A DNA stretch of 64,000 bases. Source: Orobanche coerulescens. Lineage: Eukaryota > Streptophyta > Magnoliopsida > Lamiales > Orobanchaceae. The translations under genes were made by a program, and so were the position numbers. The DNA is taken from positions 49,052,358-49,116,357 of the forward strand of contig CM065801.1 of NCBI GenBank assembly GCA_033398695.1. The letters run 5' to 3'. Under the pieces are notes generated by a model. The model had not been told where the DNA came from and did no database searches. It was given only the letters and a program-made list of their open reading frames with translations. This document shows, piece by piece, positions 48,239 through 58,161 of the stretch. Numbering within the stretch: the stretch's first letter is position 1; the number at the start of each line of letters is the position of its first letter.

Positions 48239-49678
48239 TAAGAGAAAGACTGATGGGGATGGCAAGGCTGACGCCTATAAGGCCAGGCTTGTGGCAAAGG
48301 GTTATACCCAAAGGGGAGGGATCGATTATCATGATACCTTCTCGCCCGTAGCTATGATCAAGTCGATTCGCATGATGCTTGCCATTGCTGCCCATTATGA
48401 TATGAAATATGGCAAATGGATGTCAAAACGGCTTTTCTAAATGGATACCTCAAGGAGGAAATCTACATGGAACAACCTAAGTGTTTTGTGCCCAAAACAA
48501 ATATTCATAAGGTGTGTAAGCTGCAACGAGCCATTTATGGGTTGAAGCAAGCTTCTTGGAGTTGGAACATTTGATTTGATGCCGCAGTCAAGGACTTTGA
48601 TTTCGTGCAAAATGAGGAGGATCCATATGTTTACAAAAAGGTCAGTGGGAGCAGCATTGCGTTCTTAATACTATATGTAGATGATATTCCATTTATGGGA
48701 AATAACGTAGCAATGCTCAGCACTGTGAAATCTTGGCTTTCTAAAACATTCTCCATGAAAGACTTGGGAGAAGCTTCTTATATTCTAGGGATCCGTCTTT
48801 ACAAATATAGACCGCGAATAATAATAGGACTTTCCCAAGCCCTCTATATATATAAGATCCTGAGAAGATTCAAGATGGATGATTCTAAAAATGGGTTCCT
48901 TCCCATGCGACATGGAATTCATATCACCAAGAAAATGTGTCATCAAAGTGAGGAATACAAAAGAGAGAGAGTAAGGTACCCTATGAGGAATACAAAAGAT
49001 AGATGAGTAAGGTACCCAGTGGGTAGCCTCATGTACGCTATGTTGTGCACGAGACCGGACTTAGCATGCGCTGTAATTGTGGTAAGTCGTTTTCAAGCAA
49101 ACCCAGGAAGGGAACGCTGGACTGCCGTCAAGAACGTTCTTAAATACTTAAGAAGGACTAGAGATATATTTCTTACTTACAGTGGTGTAGAAATGGAGGT
49201 GGTTGGATTCACCGATTCTAATTTTCAAGGAGACAAGGATGACTTTAAGTCGACATCTGGGTATTTGTTTACTCTCAATGGAGGAGCAGTATCTTGGAGA
49301 AGCTCCAAGAAAAGCGCTACTGCAGATTCCACCTGCCAAGCAGAGTACCAAGCTGCCTCAGAGGCTAGCAAGGAAGCATTTCGGATGTAGAAGTTTTTGC
49401 AAGAACTTCAAGTAGTGCCTAATGCGGAGCTGCCTATATCACTATTTTGTGATAATGATAGAGCTATCGTCCAAGCCAAGGAGCCAAGGGATCACCACAA
49501 CACAAAGCATATAGAGAGAAAGTATCACATCATTCGAGAGATGGTTGAAAAAGGATATGTTTCGTTGCAAAGAGTAGACTCAAAAGACAATGTCTCTGAC
49601 CTGCTCACTAAGCCGTTATCTCAGGCTGTCTTGGAAAGACATCTGAAGAACATGGGTATTGGATACCATGATGTGTGA
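48239..49678 (+). pseudogene. Copia pol fragment: reverse transcriptase and RNase H
   Basis: Resumes the copia pol after the Athila-like insert with [11 protein letters not shown] and [10 protein letters not shown], the conserved copia RT opening. A frameshift near 48410 and stops follow. The open frame from 48605 contains the RT active site YVDD (48674-48685) and LGIRLY. A direct duplication of about 34 bp (near 48950-49018, both copies ending GAGTAAGGTACCC) shifts the frame. From 49019 the frame reads SLMYAMLCTRPDLA, then RNase H with the first acidic motif GFTDSNF, CQAEYQAASEA and CDNDRAI. A TAG at 49388 interrupts it. It ends with HNTKHIERKYH, DLLTKPL and the stop at 49676. RNase H is followed at once by the polypurine tract and LTR, as expected. 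Confidence 0.88.
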
Positions 49679-49682
49679 CATT

Positions 49683-49699
49683 GAGTGCAAGTGGGAGAT
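49683..49699 (+). promoter_or_regulatory. Polypurine tract of the outer copia element
   Basis: GAGTGCAAGTGGGAGAT lies directly before the LTR start TGTTAGG at 49700 and just after the RNase H stop. Position and purine content fit the plus-strand primer; the CAAGTGGGAGAT form is common in plant copia elements. Confidence 0.75.
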
Positions 49700-50007
49700 T
49701 GTTAGGAATATGCCCTCGAATACCACTCAGGGGATGAGAGAGAAGGGGCATTGTACTTGTAATTATGGAATAATTAATAAAAGACAATATGATTCATTCA
49801 TTGTATTTCAATGCATTCTTGATCTGGTAAACATTGAAGTGAAGTCCATGTAAATAAGTGCAAACATTCAACGCTCGTTATCGGATAAGAGAAAATGCAC
49901 TGGAGGTGTTTAAAGCTTATTTACGTAAACCGTTCACAAGTCGATAAACTTAAATGGACATTAAGTTTTGAGTAAGACTTGTATAACTAATGTTAGAACA
50001 TGTGCAC

Positions 50008-51045
50008 TGTTGGTAACGGGATCGGATATTTGCGCCGTTTGCGGAAGCGTAAATATAAGTGCGGAAATTTAAAGCACACAAGGATTTATAGAGGTTCGGC
50101 TATAAACGAGCCTACGTCCTCTCTTGGTATCTTTTTCAATAGGCTAAAGAAAAACCTCTTCTCCTCTCTTCTATCGATCGAGGTATAACCGTTGCAATCA
50201 CGTCTTCTATTGGTCCGTGATAAACCACTCGTACTTGTCTTTGTATCGGTCAAAGTTAAACCGTTTTCCTTTTCGTAGGACAAGGAATCAACCTCTCTAG
50301 CTTTCTATGAGTACTAGATAAACCTCACGAAGATAGCGATTGTGATTCTAATAATGCCGGATCCTTGATCCTAATAACACCGAATCCAATAGTATCTTTT
50401 CTTTTACCACTCGTGTATGATTTTGTGTATAACACTCAATCACTCAATGTAAGGTCAATATTACAACAACAATATAATGAATATCAATCTCAGATCAATG
50501 TGTAGTATACTTGAAGTTGTTGTATTGAATCAATACCATAGACATGGTATTTATAGGCTTCATCATCAAACTAGCCGTTAGCTGCTGCACACTTGTTTAC
50601 GTATGCCATCCTCTACATATTACGTACGTAAGCTTCATTACGTACGTTAACCGCCACAGGTTACGTACGTTATCCTAGTCCAGTTTCAGTCCAGTGAGCT
50701 TCGTTTCTTTGGTTACGTACGTTAGCATTGACTTCGTTACGTACGTTAACATTACATCACTGATGACGTCATATATCCGTTGCGTGCTTTTCTGACTTTG
50801 ACTCCTCCAACGTTCACTTGCTTGAACTCCTTTACGTACGTTATACAACCTCCATTACGTACGTTAGCTTGCCCATATTACGTACGTTAACATACCCTTA
50901 TTACGTACGTTAACTTTGATTTTATCCAGCTTTTGCACTTCGTTTTCCTTCAATGCTTGCTTCGCCTCTTCGTTGTTTTATTTTTTTTATTGACTTTAAT
51001 CATCAAAACACTTTTAATTTATGTATGGAATAAAATGTTCCAACA
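50008..51045 (-). repeat. Sirevirus-like 3' LTR (minus strand)
   Basis: Near-identical to the split copy at 53213-53870 and 63145-63525. On the minus strand the order is TTACGTACGTTA words (50912 down to 50597), then TATAAA (complement of 50550-50555), then the transcribed part. The same array-then-TATA layout is seen in the gypsy LTRs. Confidence 0.9.
50597..50912. repeat. Sirevirus-like U3 array of TTACGTACGTTA/TTACGTACGTAA words
   Basis: About nine words with the TTACGTACGT core, the perfect palindrome TTACGTACGTAA at 50620-50631 and the last word at 50901-50912. The second LTR has the same array from about 53801, broken by E at 53870, resuming at 63140 to about 63391. Confidence 0.9.
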
Positions 51046-51657
51046 ATCTCCCTCTTTTTGATGATTACAAAACAACAATACGCCAATGGGATTTACCTGC
51101 AAAAATACAAATATATGTATATCTTTATAGACCAAAGTTTTCGACTTTTCCCGTTTCCTTAGAATCTTCTCCCATTTCTTTTTCGACTCCTTCTTTTCTT
51201 TTCTCCTTTTCTTTTCTCTTTTTTAATTTTTCATCGTCTTTTCGATGTCTCCTCATTTTTCTTTTCCTTCATTTTCGACTTCTCCTTATTTTTGTTCAAC
51301 TCCTTCATTTTTCCAATTCTTTTTGTATGCTATCGATTTTCTTCGATTTTTCTCCCCCTTTCACGGTTAATCATATTTTCGACTTATTTTCCCAATCACA
51401 TTTTCGACTTATTTCTCCATTCTCCTATCTCTCCTCATTTTTGTATCCATATAAAAATGCAATAAAATACCAAAAGAAATTCAATAAATTATGAAATATG
51501 CAAAAATAAATACAAGGGTATTAACTCCCCCTGAAAATATTATCCGTTTTAAAAAATTACTCCCCCTGAGTAAAATACCAAAAATCAATGTTTGGGGATC
51601 CAACCTATAGTTGGTTTTTGTTTAGAAATGTAGACGATATTTGAGACGATTGTTCCT
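51046..51657 (-). other. Sirevirus-like non-coding 3' region with several purine-rich tracts
   Basis: On the minus strand, AAAAAGAGGGAGAT abuts the LTR (polypurine tract). Further GGGGGAG-type tracts occur at about 51354, 51530 and 51563, and a long A/G-rich stretch at about 51150-51260. Multiple polypurine tracts upstream of the 3' LTR are a known Sirevirus trait. A direct repeat of about 38 bp lies at 51630-51705. The long plus-strand open frame here (51021-51494) is a TC-rich artefact. Confidence 0.7.
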
Positions 51658-53165
51658 TTAGGAACCCACGTAGACGATATTTGAAATGATTGTTCCTTTA
51701 GAAACCCAAATTTTCTTAATTTTTATCGTCCGTCTCGGGCTTTTGCAACTTGAAATATGATGCCCAATTTTTAAACACTTTTCATAATGGGGTATCTTGA
51801 AATTAACGGATTCATTTTTCAAACGAGTTTTGAATCCTAACCCCTCTTTTTTCAAAGTAAATTTTTGAACACCAAGCATTTGTTCAAATTTCTCGTTTTC
51901 GCGCGAGAATTTCTTTGTCAAAGATTTAAGCTCGGTTTGGATTTTAGTGAGATCATTCTTCAAAATATTTTCATTTTCAATACACTTTGAATGATCGATT
52001 TCAACAAATTTTCCCTATTCGATAATTTTGGAATTTTCAATTTCCAAATATTTAATTTTAGACTTAAGGGATTTGATTTCCGATAATGCATTTTGAAAAT
52101 CTGTATGAAGTAATTCAAATGCATCAAAAAGTTCATCACGAGAGGATGTACTAATCTGGCTTTCGACGTCGCTGTCGTCGAACGAACTCCGGGCCATGAG
52201 AGCAAGATTATTTTGTTCGATAAATTCGTCGTCTTCGTCTTCATCGCTCCATGTTGCCATGAGGACCTCCTTCTTTGGTTTGGCACGGCAATGCCTAGCG
52301 AAGTGGCCTGGTTTTCCACATAGTCGACAAGAGTTGTCGAATTTCTTCGTTTCGCTTGAGATATCCTTCTTCCTCCGGTTTAATAAAGTTTGGAATTTAT
52401 TAATATTCTTGGCATAATATGCCGCTTCTTCGTCGCTTTCCTCCACCGGGATTTTTTCTTTCTTTCTCGATATCTTAGCCTTCATGGCTAACGATCGTTC
52501 CTTCGGCTTTGGCTTGACACTTCGTGATTTTAATACAATCTCATAATTGATTAGTGAACCAACAAGGGCACTAAAATCGAGCGTGTTGAGATCTTTGGAT
52601 TCCATAATCACGGTCACGGTCCGTCCCATTCGCTAGGTAGTGATCGTAAAATTTTCTTAACTTTTTCACTACTAGATAATGGTTTTCCGAATGAAGCTAG
52701 TCCATTGGTGATGACCGAAAATCGGTCGAGCATGTTGGTGATGGACTCGTCACCTTTCATCATGAATAACTCGTAGTCATGGAGAAGCATATTGATTTTT
52801 GTCTCCTTGACTTGAGTCGTCCCTTCGTTTGTGATTTCTAGAATTTTCCATATTTCTTTCGCACTCTCACACGATGAGATTCGATCGACCTCTTCCGGAT
52901 TTAAGGCACGAAATAAGAGTTGAGTAGCCTTACAATTTAAATGGTCATTTTTCCAATCTGCATCGTCGTATTCTTCGAATGATTTGAGCGTACCGTCGGA
53001 TTTGAGAGGAACTTTCGGGCCAAGGCAAATAATCTTCCAAATCTCTATATCGTAGGCACGAATAAAGATTGACATCTTTTTCTTCCATGTCAAATAATTT
53101 GAGCCATCAAAGAATTGTGGTCAGTTAAGAGCAAGGCCTTCGACAGGAGCAAATTGAAACGCCAT
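51658..53165 (-). pseudogene. gag: Sirevirus-like gag
   Basis: Read on the minus strand from the ATG at 53165. A TGA at codon 15 is followed in the same frame by DGSNYLTWKKKM, the copia-type gag opening, LGPKVP, and LLFRALNPEEVDRI. A frameshift near 52615-52630 leads into IMESKDLNTLDFSALVGSL. The zinc knuckle CRLCGKPGHFARHC is at about 52290-52331. An acidic stretch (DEDEDDEF) and a predicted coiled coil follow. An in-frame TAG lies at 52017, and a second degraded knuckle sits near 51730-51770 before WVSKGT, the usual Sirevirus junction to integrase, where the sequence ends. Acidic and coiled-coil gag ends are typical of Sireviruses. Confidence 0.87.
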
Positions 53166-53870
53166 TGGATCTTTTTCTCCTCGGATGTTAAGCCGTGTAT
53201 TGGAGTACCAATTGTTGGTAACGGGATCGGATATTTACGTCGTTTGCGGAAGCGTAAATATAAGTATGGAAATTTAAAACACACAAGGATTTATAGAGGT
53301 TCGGCTATAAACGAGCCTACGTCCTCTCTCGGTATCTTTTTCAATAGGCTAAAGAAAAACCTCTTCTCCTCTCTTCTATCTGTAGAGGTATAACCGTTTC
53401 AATCACGTCTTCTATTGGTCCGTGATACACCACTCGTACTTGTCTTTGTATCGGTCCAACTTAAACCGTTTTCCTTTTCGTAGGACAAGGAATCAACCTC
53501 TCTAGCTTTCTATGGGTACTAGATAAACCTCACGAAGATAGCGATTGTGATTCTAATATTGCCGGATCCTTGATCCTAATAACACCGAATCCAATCGTAT
53601 CTTTTCTTTTACCACTCGTGTATGATTTTGTGTATAACACTCAATCACTCAATGTAAGCTCAATATTACAACAACAATATAATGAATATCAATCTCAGAT
53701 CAATGTGTAGTGTAGTTGAAGTTGTTGTATTGAATCAATACCATAGACATGATATTTATAGGCTCCATCATCAAACTAGCAATTAGCTGCTGCACACTTT
53801 TTTACGTACGCTATCCTCTACATATTACGTACGTAAGCTTCATTACATACGTTAACCGTCACAGGTTACG

Positions 53871-56061
53871 TGTAATATCCGCATTTTTCTTCCCCTTGTA
53901 TTTTTATTTTTGATGTATTTCTCGGTCGTAGTGACCCTCGTGTATCTTACAGTGTATCTTTTCCGTTATCTATTGATTTGATTCCCGTTATTGTTGTGCG
54001 GAACCGTCGTTTCGGGGTTGCCGTGGATCCATTCTACGTTATGATGCCTGTTGAGATGTTCCGTTTTGGTGTTTCGTTCACATTCCGGTGTTTTGGACCG
54101 TTCATATTTCGTACCTAGCGCACGCTATCCTTTCTGCATAGCGCACGCTAGGGGTCCCTTAGTAGCGCACGCTACGTTTGTTTCAGATAGCGCGCCAGCG
54201 AGTTAGCCCCAGGAGTGGCGGCTATTTTCCACCTTTCTCGATGGCGTATTAGCGTACGCTACGTAGACTAGCGCACGCTAATGTCGGGAGGCTAGCGCCG
54301 CCGATAATACACAGTAGCGTGCGCTAGCGTGAGTTTCGATCTTGGACAGTTACTACCGAACACGGTCAGTGCCGCGAAGCGCACGCTACGCTTGTATGGT
54401 AGCGCACGCTAACGGGTCAGGTGAGTTTTGGGCAGTTAGCTTCTTGACTCGGCTGATGTCCAGGTAGCGCACGCTATTGGTCGATAGCGCGCGCTACCGA
54501 GAGGTTATTAGCGCACGCTACGTTTGCAGTAGCGCACGCTAACGGCCAGAAGTCTGGCAACTGGACTGGACGCTAACTATTTTGGCCTGTAATTTTATCC
54601 CGTTAGCGCACGCTAACCTTGAGGATTAGCGCGCGCTAACACTCCCTGGCTATATAAACCAGGGAGTTGACCCGGATGAACGCATCATTTTCATTTCTTC
54701 TCTCCCCGCGACGCAGAACCTCTCCAGGCGATTTCTGAGCGATTCTGCCCTTCGATTATTTCAGGCATCCTCTACCTTGAGTTTTTGAAGTAGATTAACA
54801 ACACCTACTGGTGTTCTTCATCATCAATCCAAGGTAAATCTCTTAGAACCCTACTTTTGGGCGATTTGGGGGTTTTGGGATTTTCTTCCGATCCGTTCCG
54901 TTTTGTTGGTGGATTCATGATGAATATGATTAAACTTGTCAATATCATTAGTTTCCCTATGAATTCATGGTATATTTTCATGGTTTTGCGGAATCGAGAG
55001 GGTTTGGTTGTGATCCGCCCTCGTTGTTATTTTTGTACGAATATACATGAATCGTAGGCGGGTTTTCGGGTGTATTCCATTTCCGTATTCGTCTAGAGTT
55101 GGTTGTAATTATGTTCTTCGAATCGTTAGGTTCGGTTCCGTTGATTCCTAGAGTTCGTCGGTGATTACCCTTTCCGTTCGTTGCGTCGTCAATTATTCAA
55201 GGCAAGTATTTTTTGGAAACCTCTATGCTTAACGTGAAATGGTAATGTATATTGTGTGTGATTTGCTCACCTCGGAAGGGTCCGACGGGATCACGGAGGG
55301 AATCTATGGCTTCGTCCTAGATTCATGAGCTTGTTTCGCTAGCCAACTCGGGAGGGTCCTTAGAGGCCTCGAGTGGGATTCGTGGCTTCGTCCCGGTCCT
55401 AGGTGACGTGTGGTGCTTGATTTGTTTTATGAATGTGGCCAGCTCAGGAGGGTCCTTAGAGGCCTCGAGTGGGATTCGCGGCTTCGTCCCGGTCCTAGGC
55501 AAATTAATTGTGACTGTTTGTTTCCGGAAGAGACATGTCTGGTTTTGGTTTGTGAAATGATATTGGTGCATGTACTATGAAACGTGTAAGCGATTGGTTT
55601 GCCTTGATTACTTGTACTAGCGTAATTGCTAACCCCTTTGGGGACCCGTTTTGGGGAAATTCTTGTTATAGATTTCAGGTTATGATTATCCGGACGAGCG
55701 AGCACTGGGACAGTACGAGGATGTTGGCCAGGGTCGTTGACATGTGCATTTGGGTCTTCTTATTTCTTTTGTTCATTTCGATTTGGGTTGTTTCCACAGT
55801 TATAAACTTATAGATTATACTCGCGAGTACTTAGGCTTTTCATTTCAAACTCCGTGTTGTATTATCATAAATTGCTACATTGTCAATTGTTACTCATTTC
55901 GTCGGTTATTTTGGGTGTACTTTCATGTGATGTATTATTTGATTGTGTATCCTCGCTAACCGAGATGGTTAGTCGAGGGGTGTTCGCTTGTTGTAGCCTG
56001 GTGGGTCCCATGTAGGGGTCCACGGCGCTGTAATATACTCCGAATATCTTGGGGTGTTACA
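53871..56061 (+). repeat. E 5' LTR (2191 bp)
   Basis: Starts TGTAATATCCGCATTTTTC. Array 54116-54638; TATATAA 54651-54657; possible intron 54834-55678 (CAAG|GTAAAT to GATTTCAG). Inside it are three related repeats (about 55268, 55340 and 55437-55500) built on GGGTCC...GGCTTCGTCC...CCTAG. Terminal stem GTGGGTCCC (56001-56009) with GGGGTCCAC (56015-56023), then TGTAATATACTCC and GGGTGTTACA. Confidence 0.93.
54116..54638. repeat. E U3 array of TAGCGCACGCTA words
   Basis: By eye, nine exact TAGCGCACGCTA, two TAGCGCGCGCTA, one TAGCGTACGCTA and one TAGCGTGCGCTA, plus damaged copies, in about 520 bp at irregular spacing. The last word ends 12 bp before the TATA box. The central CA is strongly favoured over TG on this strand, so the word has a direction despite its dyad. 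Confidence 0.92.
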
Positions 56062-56066
56062 GAAAA

Positions 56067-56099
56067 TGGTATCAGAGCTCTAGGTTTATGGATACCTAG
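56067..56099 (+). promoter_or_regulatory. E primer-binding site with stem-loop
   Basis: TGGTATCAGAGC (56067-56078), the exact plant initiator tRNA-Met PBS; stem CTAGGT (56080-56085) with ACCTAG (56094-56099). Confidence 0.92.
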
Positions 56100-56297
56100 G
56101 CTTGTCGGTTATTTGGGTCTAGTCGTGTTTTGTTTCGCACATTGTCACACCGCTGCCGGCATATCAGTACTTCCGGTGTACGTAAGTTTCCTTACTCGAT
56201 TCTTTACTTTCTCGTACTGTATTCCGTTTCTTGGACTGTGATTATTCTCCCTCTTTTACTTATCATCGAGTTGCTTTTGCCACCTCTTATCACCAGC

Positions 56298-57434
56298 ATG
56301 GATGCTGGAAGGAGACGTGGTCGTGGTCATGGCCGTGGACGCGGTCGAGGACGTGGGGCAGCCGGTGGGGCGGCCACGTCGCATTCTTCGAGGCCGCGAT
56401 GCGGCGACCGTCACAGTCATGCTTCCTCTCAGGAGCGCGCCGACCTTGGTATTGCGGCCGTTATGCAGCAAATGGTAAACCAAATGGCGGCGATATCTCA
56501 AGTGGTTCAAAACCCCGATCAGGCCCATGCTAATCGGGGCGGAGCAGACCGTTGGCTCCAAGATGTCATCAAGATACACCCTCCTCAGTTTTCGGGAGCA
56601 TCAGACCCGATCGGCTGGGAGGGGTGGATCAAGGAGATATCTAAGGTCTTCGTTGCCACCAACTGTCCCGAGGACCGTAAGGTCCCCATCGCCCAGTACT
56701 TTCTCACCGGGGACGCTATGGATTGGTGGGAGGCCATGGGGCCCAAGGATCATGTTGCTTCGTGGGCCGAATTTCAGGAGTTGATGGAGACTGAATATTG
56801 CCCGTGGCCGGTCAGACAAGCTCGAGTGCATGCTTTCTATGATGCTCAACCACGGGATATTCCCGTATCTCAAGCTATTGCCGATTTTAACAAGGAGTTG
56901 GGCTATGTGAAGACCCAAGTTGTCGAAGAGAGCGACAAAATTTTCCATTTTTCCAGGAGGATGAAACTGTCCATTCGGGACTATATGTCTGGGCTCGTCT
57001 GTACTACCTTGAAGGATTATCAGAGTCGAGCTCTTGCTTATCATATGTCGGTGACGGCTAGCGATTTGGCTCGTGAGAGCAAGAAGCAGAAGTCGGTCGG
57101 AAATTTTTCTGGTCCCAAGAGTGGAGGCCAGCAAAAATCTCAGGCTGCAAATATCTCTACGGGCGGTTCGGCTCGTTTCTCTGGGAGCTTTCGGAGTGCC
57201 GCCGGGCGTCGTCAGGACCCCGGATGCTTTTACTTTGGCTAGCCAGGCCTCTTGTACCGGGATTGTCTTCGTACTCCTTTGACTTGTCATACTTGTGGTC
57301 AGTCGGGCCACAAAGCTTCTTTTTGCGAGAAGCTCAGACAGTTTCGCGGCGCCCGTTCTTCTCACCCAGCACCTATGGAGCCGAGTGTGAACCAGGGCTC
57401 ATTTGCTCCGCCGCCTCCACCGAGTGCCGGCTGA
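56298..57434 (+). pseudogene. gag: E gag
   Basis: The ATG at 56298 opens MDAGRRRGRGHGRGRGRGRG, then RADLGIAAVMQQMVNQMAA and WEGWIKEISKVFVATN. An earlier in-frame extension to 56130 lies in the leader and lacks gag features, so 56298 is preferred. The first zinc knuckle (from 57222) is broken by a TAG at 57240. The second, CHTCGQSGHKASFC (57285-57326), is intact in the same frame. A TGA at 57432 closes this part. The frame then continues into protease, so gag and pol form one frame apart from stops. The two nonsense changes are all that breaks gag. Confidence 0.9.
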
Positions 57435-58161
57435 GGTAGGGGTCGAGGTCAGCCCGCTAGAGGAGGAGCTTCCAGTGTCGGCTCTGCCCAGCCGCGTATC
57501 TACGAGATGAGGAGGACCGATGATCCAGCAGCTACTGTGGCGACAGGTACCGTCCATATCCATTCCCATCCTGTCAGTGTGCTTTTTGATTCGGGTTCTA
57601 CGCATTCATTCATTTCTCTAGAGTGTGTACGCCGTTTGAGTCTCGACTGCTTGTCACCTTGCGAGCCTTTCATCGTTAAACTTCCTAGCGGTGATAGAAT
57701 TGTCGGTGATCGAGAAGTCCGGGACTGTTCTGTGATTATTTGTGAGAGGGCTTGGCTCTCTAATCTTATTGTCGTGGGTATCGAGGGTGAGGATTTGATT
57801 CTCGGGGATGATTGGCTCGAGCGGCATGGTGCAATCATGAACTACCGCACGAGGATCATTACCATGTTAGCCGAGGCGGCCTTGAACACTCTTTCGCGGG
57901 CGAAGAGAAACCAGTTTGTTATTAACGCCTTGAAGGCGGTGAAACTCTGCGAAAGGGTGTCTTGGTTATTGGTGCTACGCCTTGAAGGCGGAGAATGATG
58001 GAGTCGAGCTTTCGTCGATTCCGTCGTTAGTGAGTTTCTGATGTATTTCTGACGAGTTGCGGGATTGCCACCGGATCGTGAGGTTGAGTTTGTTATAGAA
58101 TTAGAGTGGCGCGGCTCCGATTTCAAGGCGCCGTATCGCATGGCACCTTCGAGATGTCGAG
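57435..58161 (+). pseudogene. E protease region
   Basis: In frame with gag after the TGA at 57432: [19 protein letters not shown], then the aspartic protease active site DSGST (57588-57602; DSGAT in D), and [12 protein letters not shown]. From about 57870 a run of single-base losses relative to D destroys the frame up to about 58245, covering the linker and the start of RT. Confidence 0.87.

Noticed and set aside
51021..51494. 157-residue Phe/Ser-rich plus-strand open frame
   Set aside because: It lies antisense to the Sirevirus-like 3' region in TC-rich DNA and starts inside an LTR. An artefact of composition.
54116..54638. CRISPR-like or satellite interpretation of the palindromic words
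   Set aside because: Word spacing and the sequence between words are irregular, words are short, and the context is LTR promoters of plant retrotransposons.
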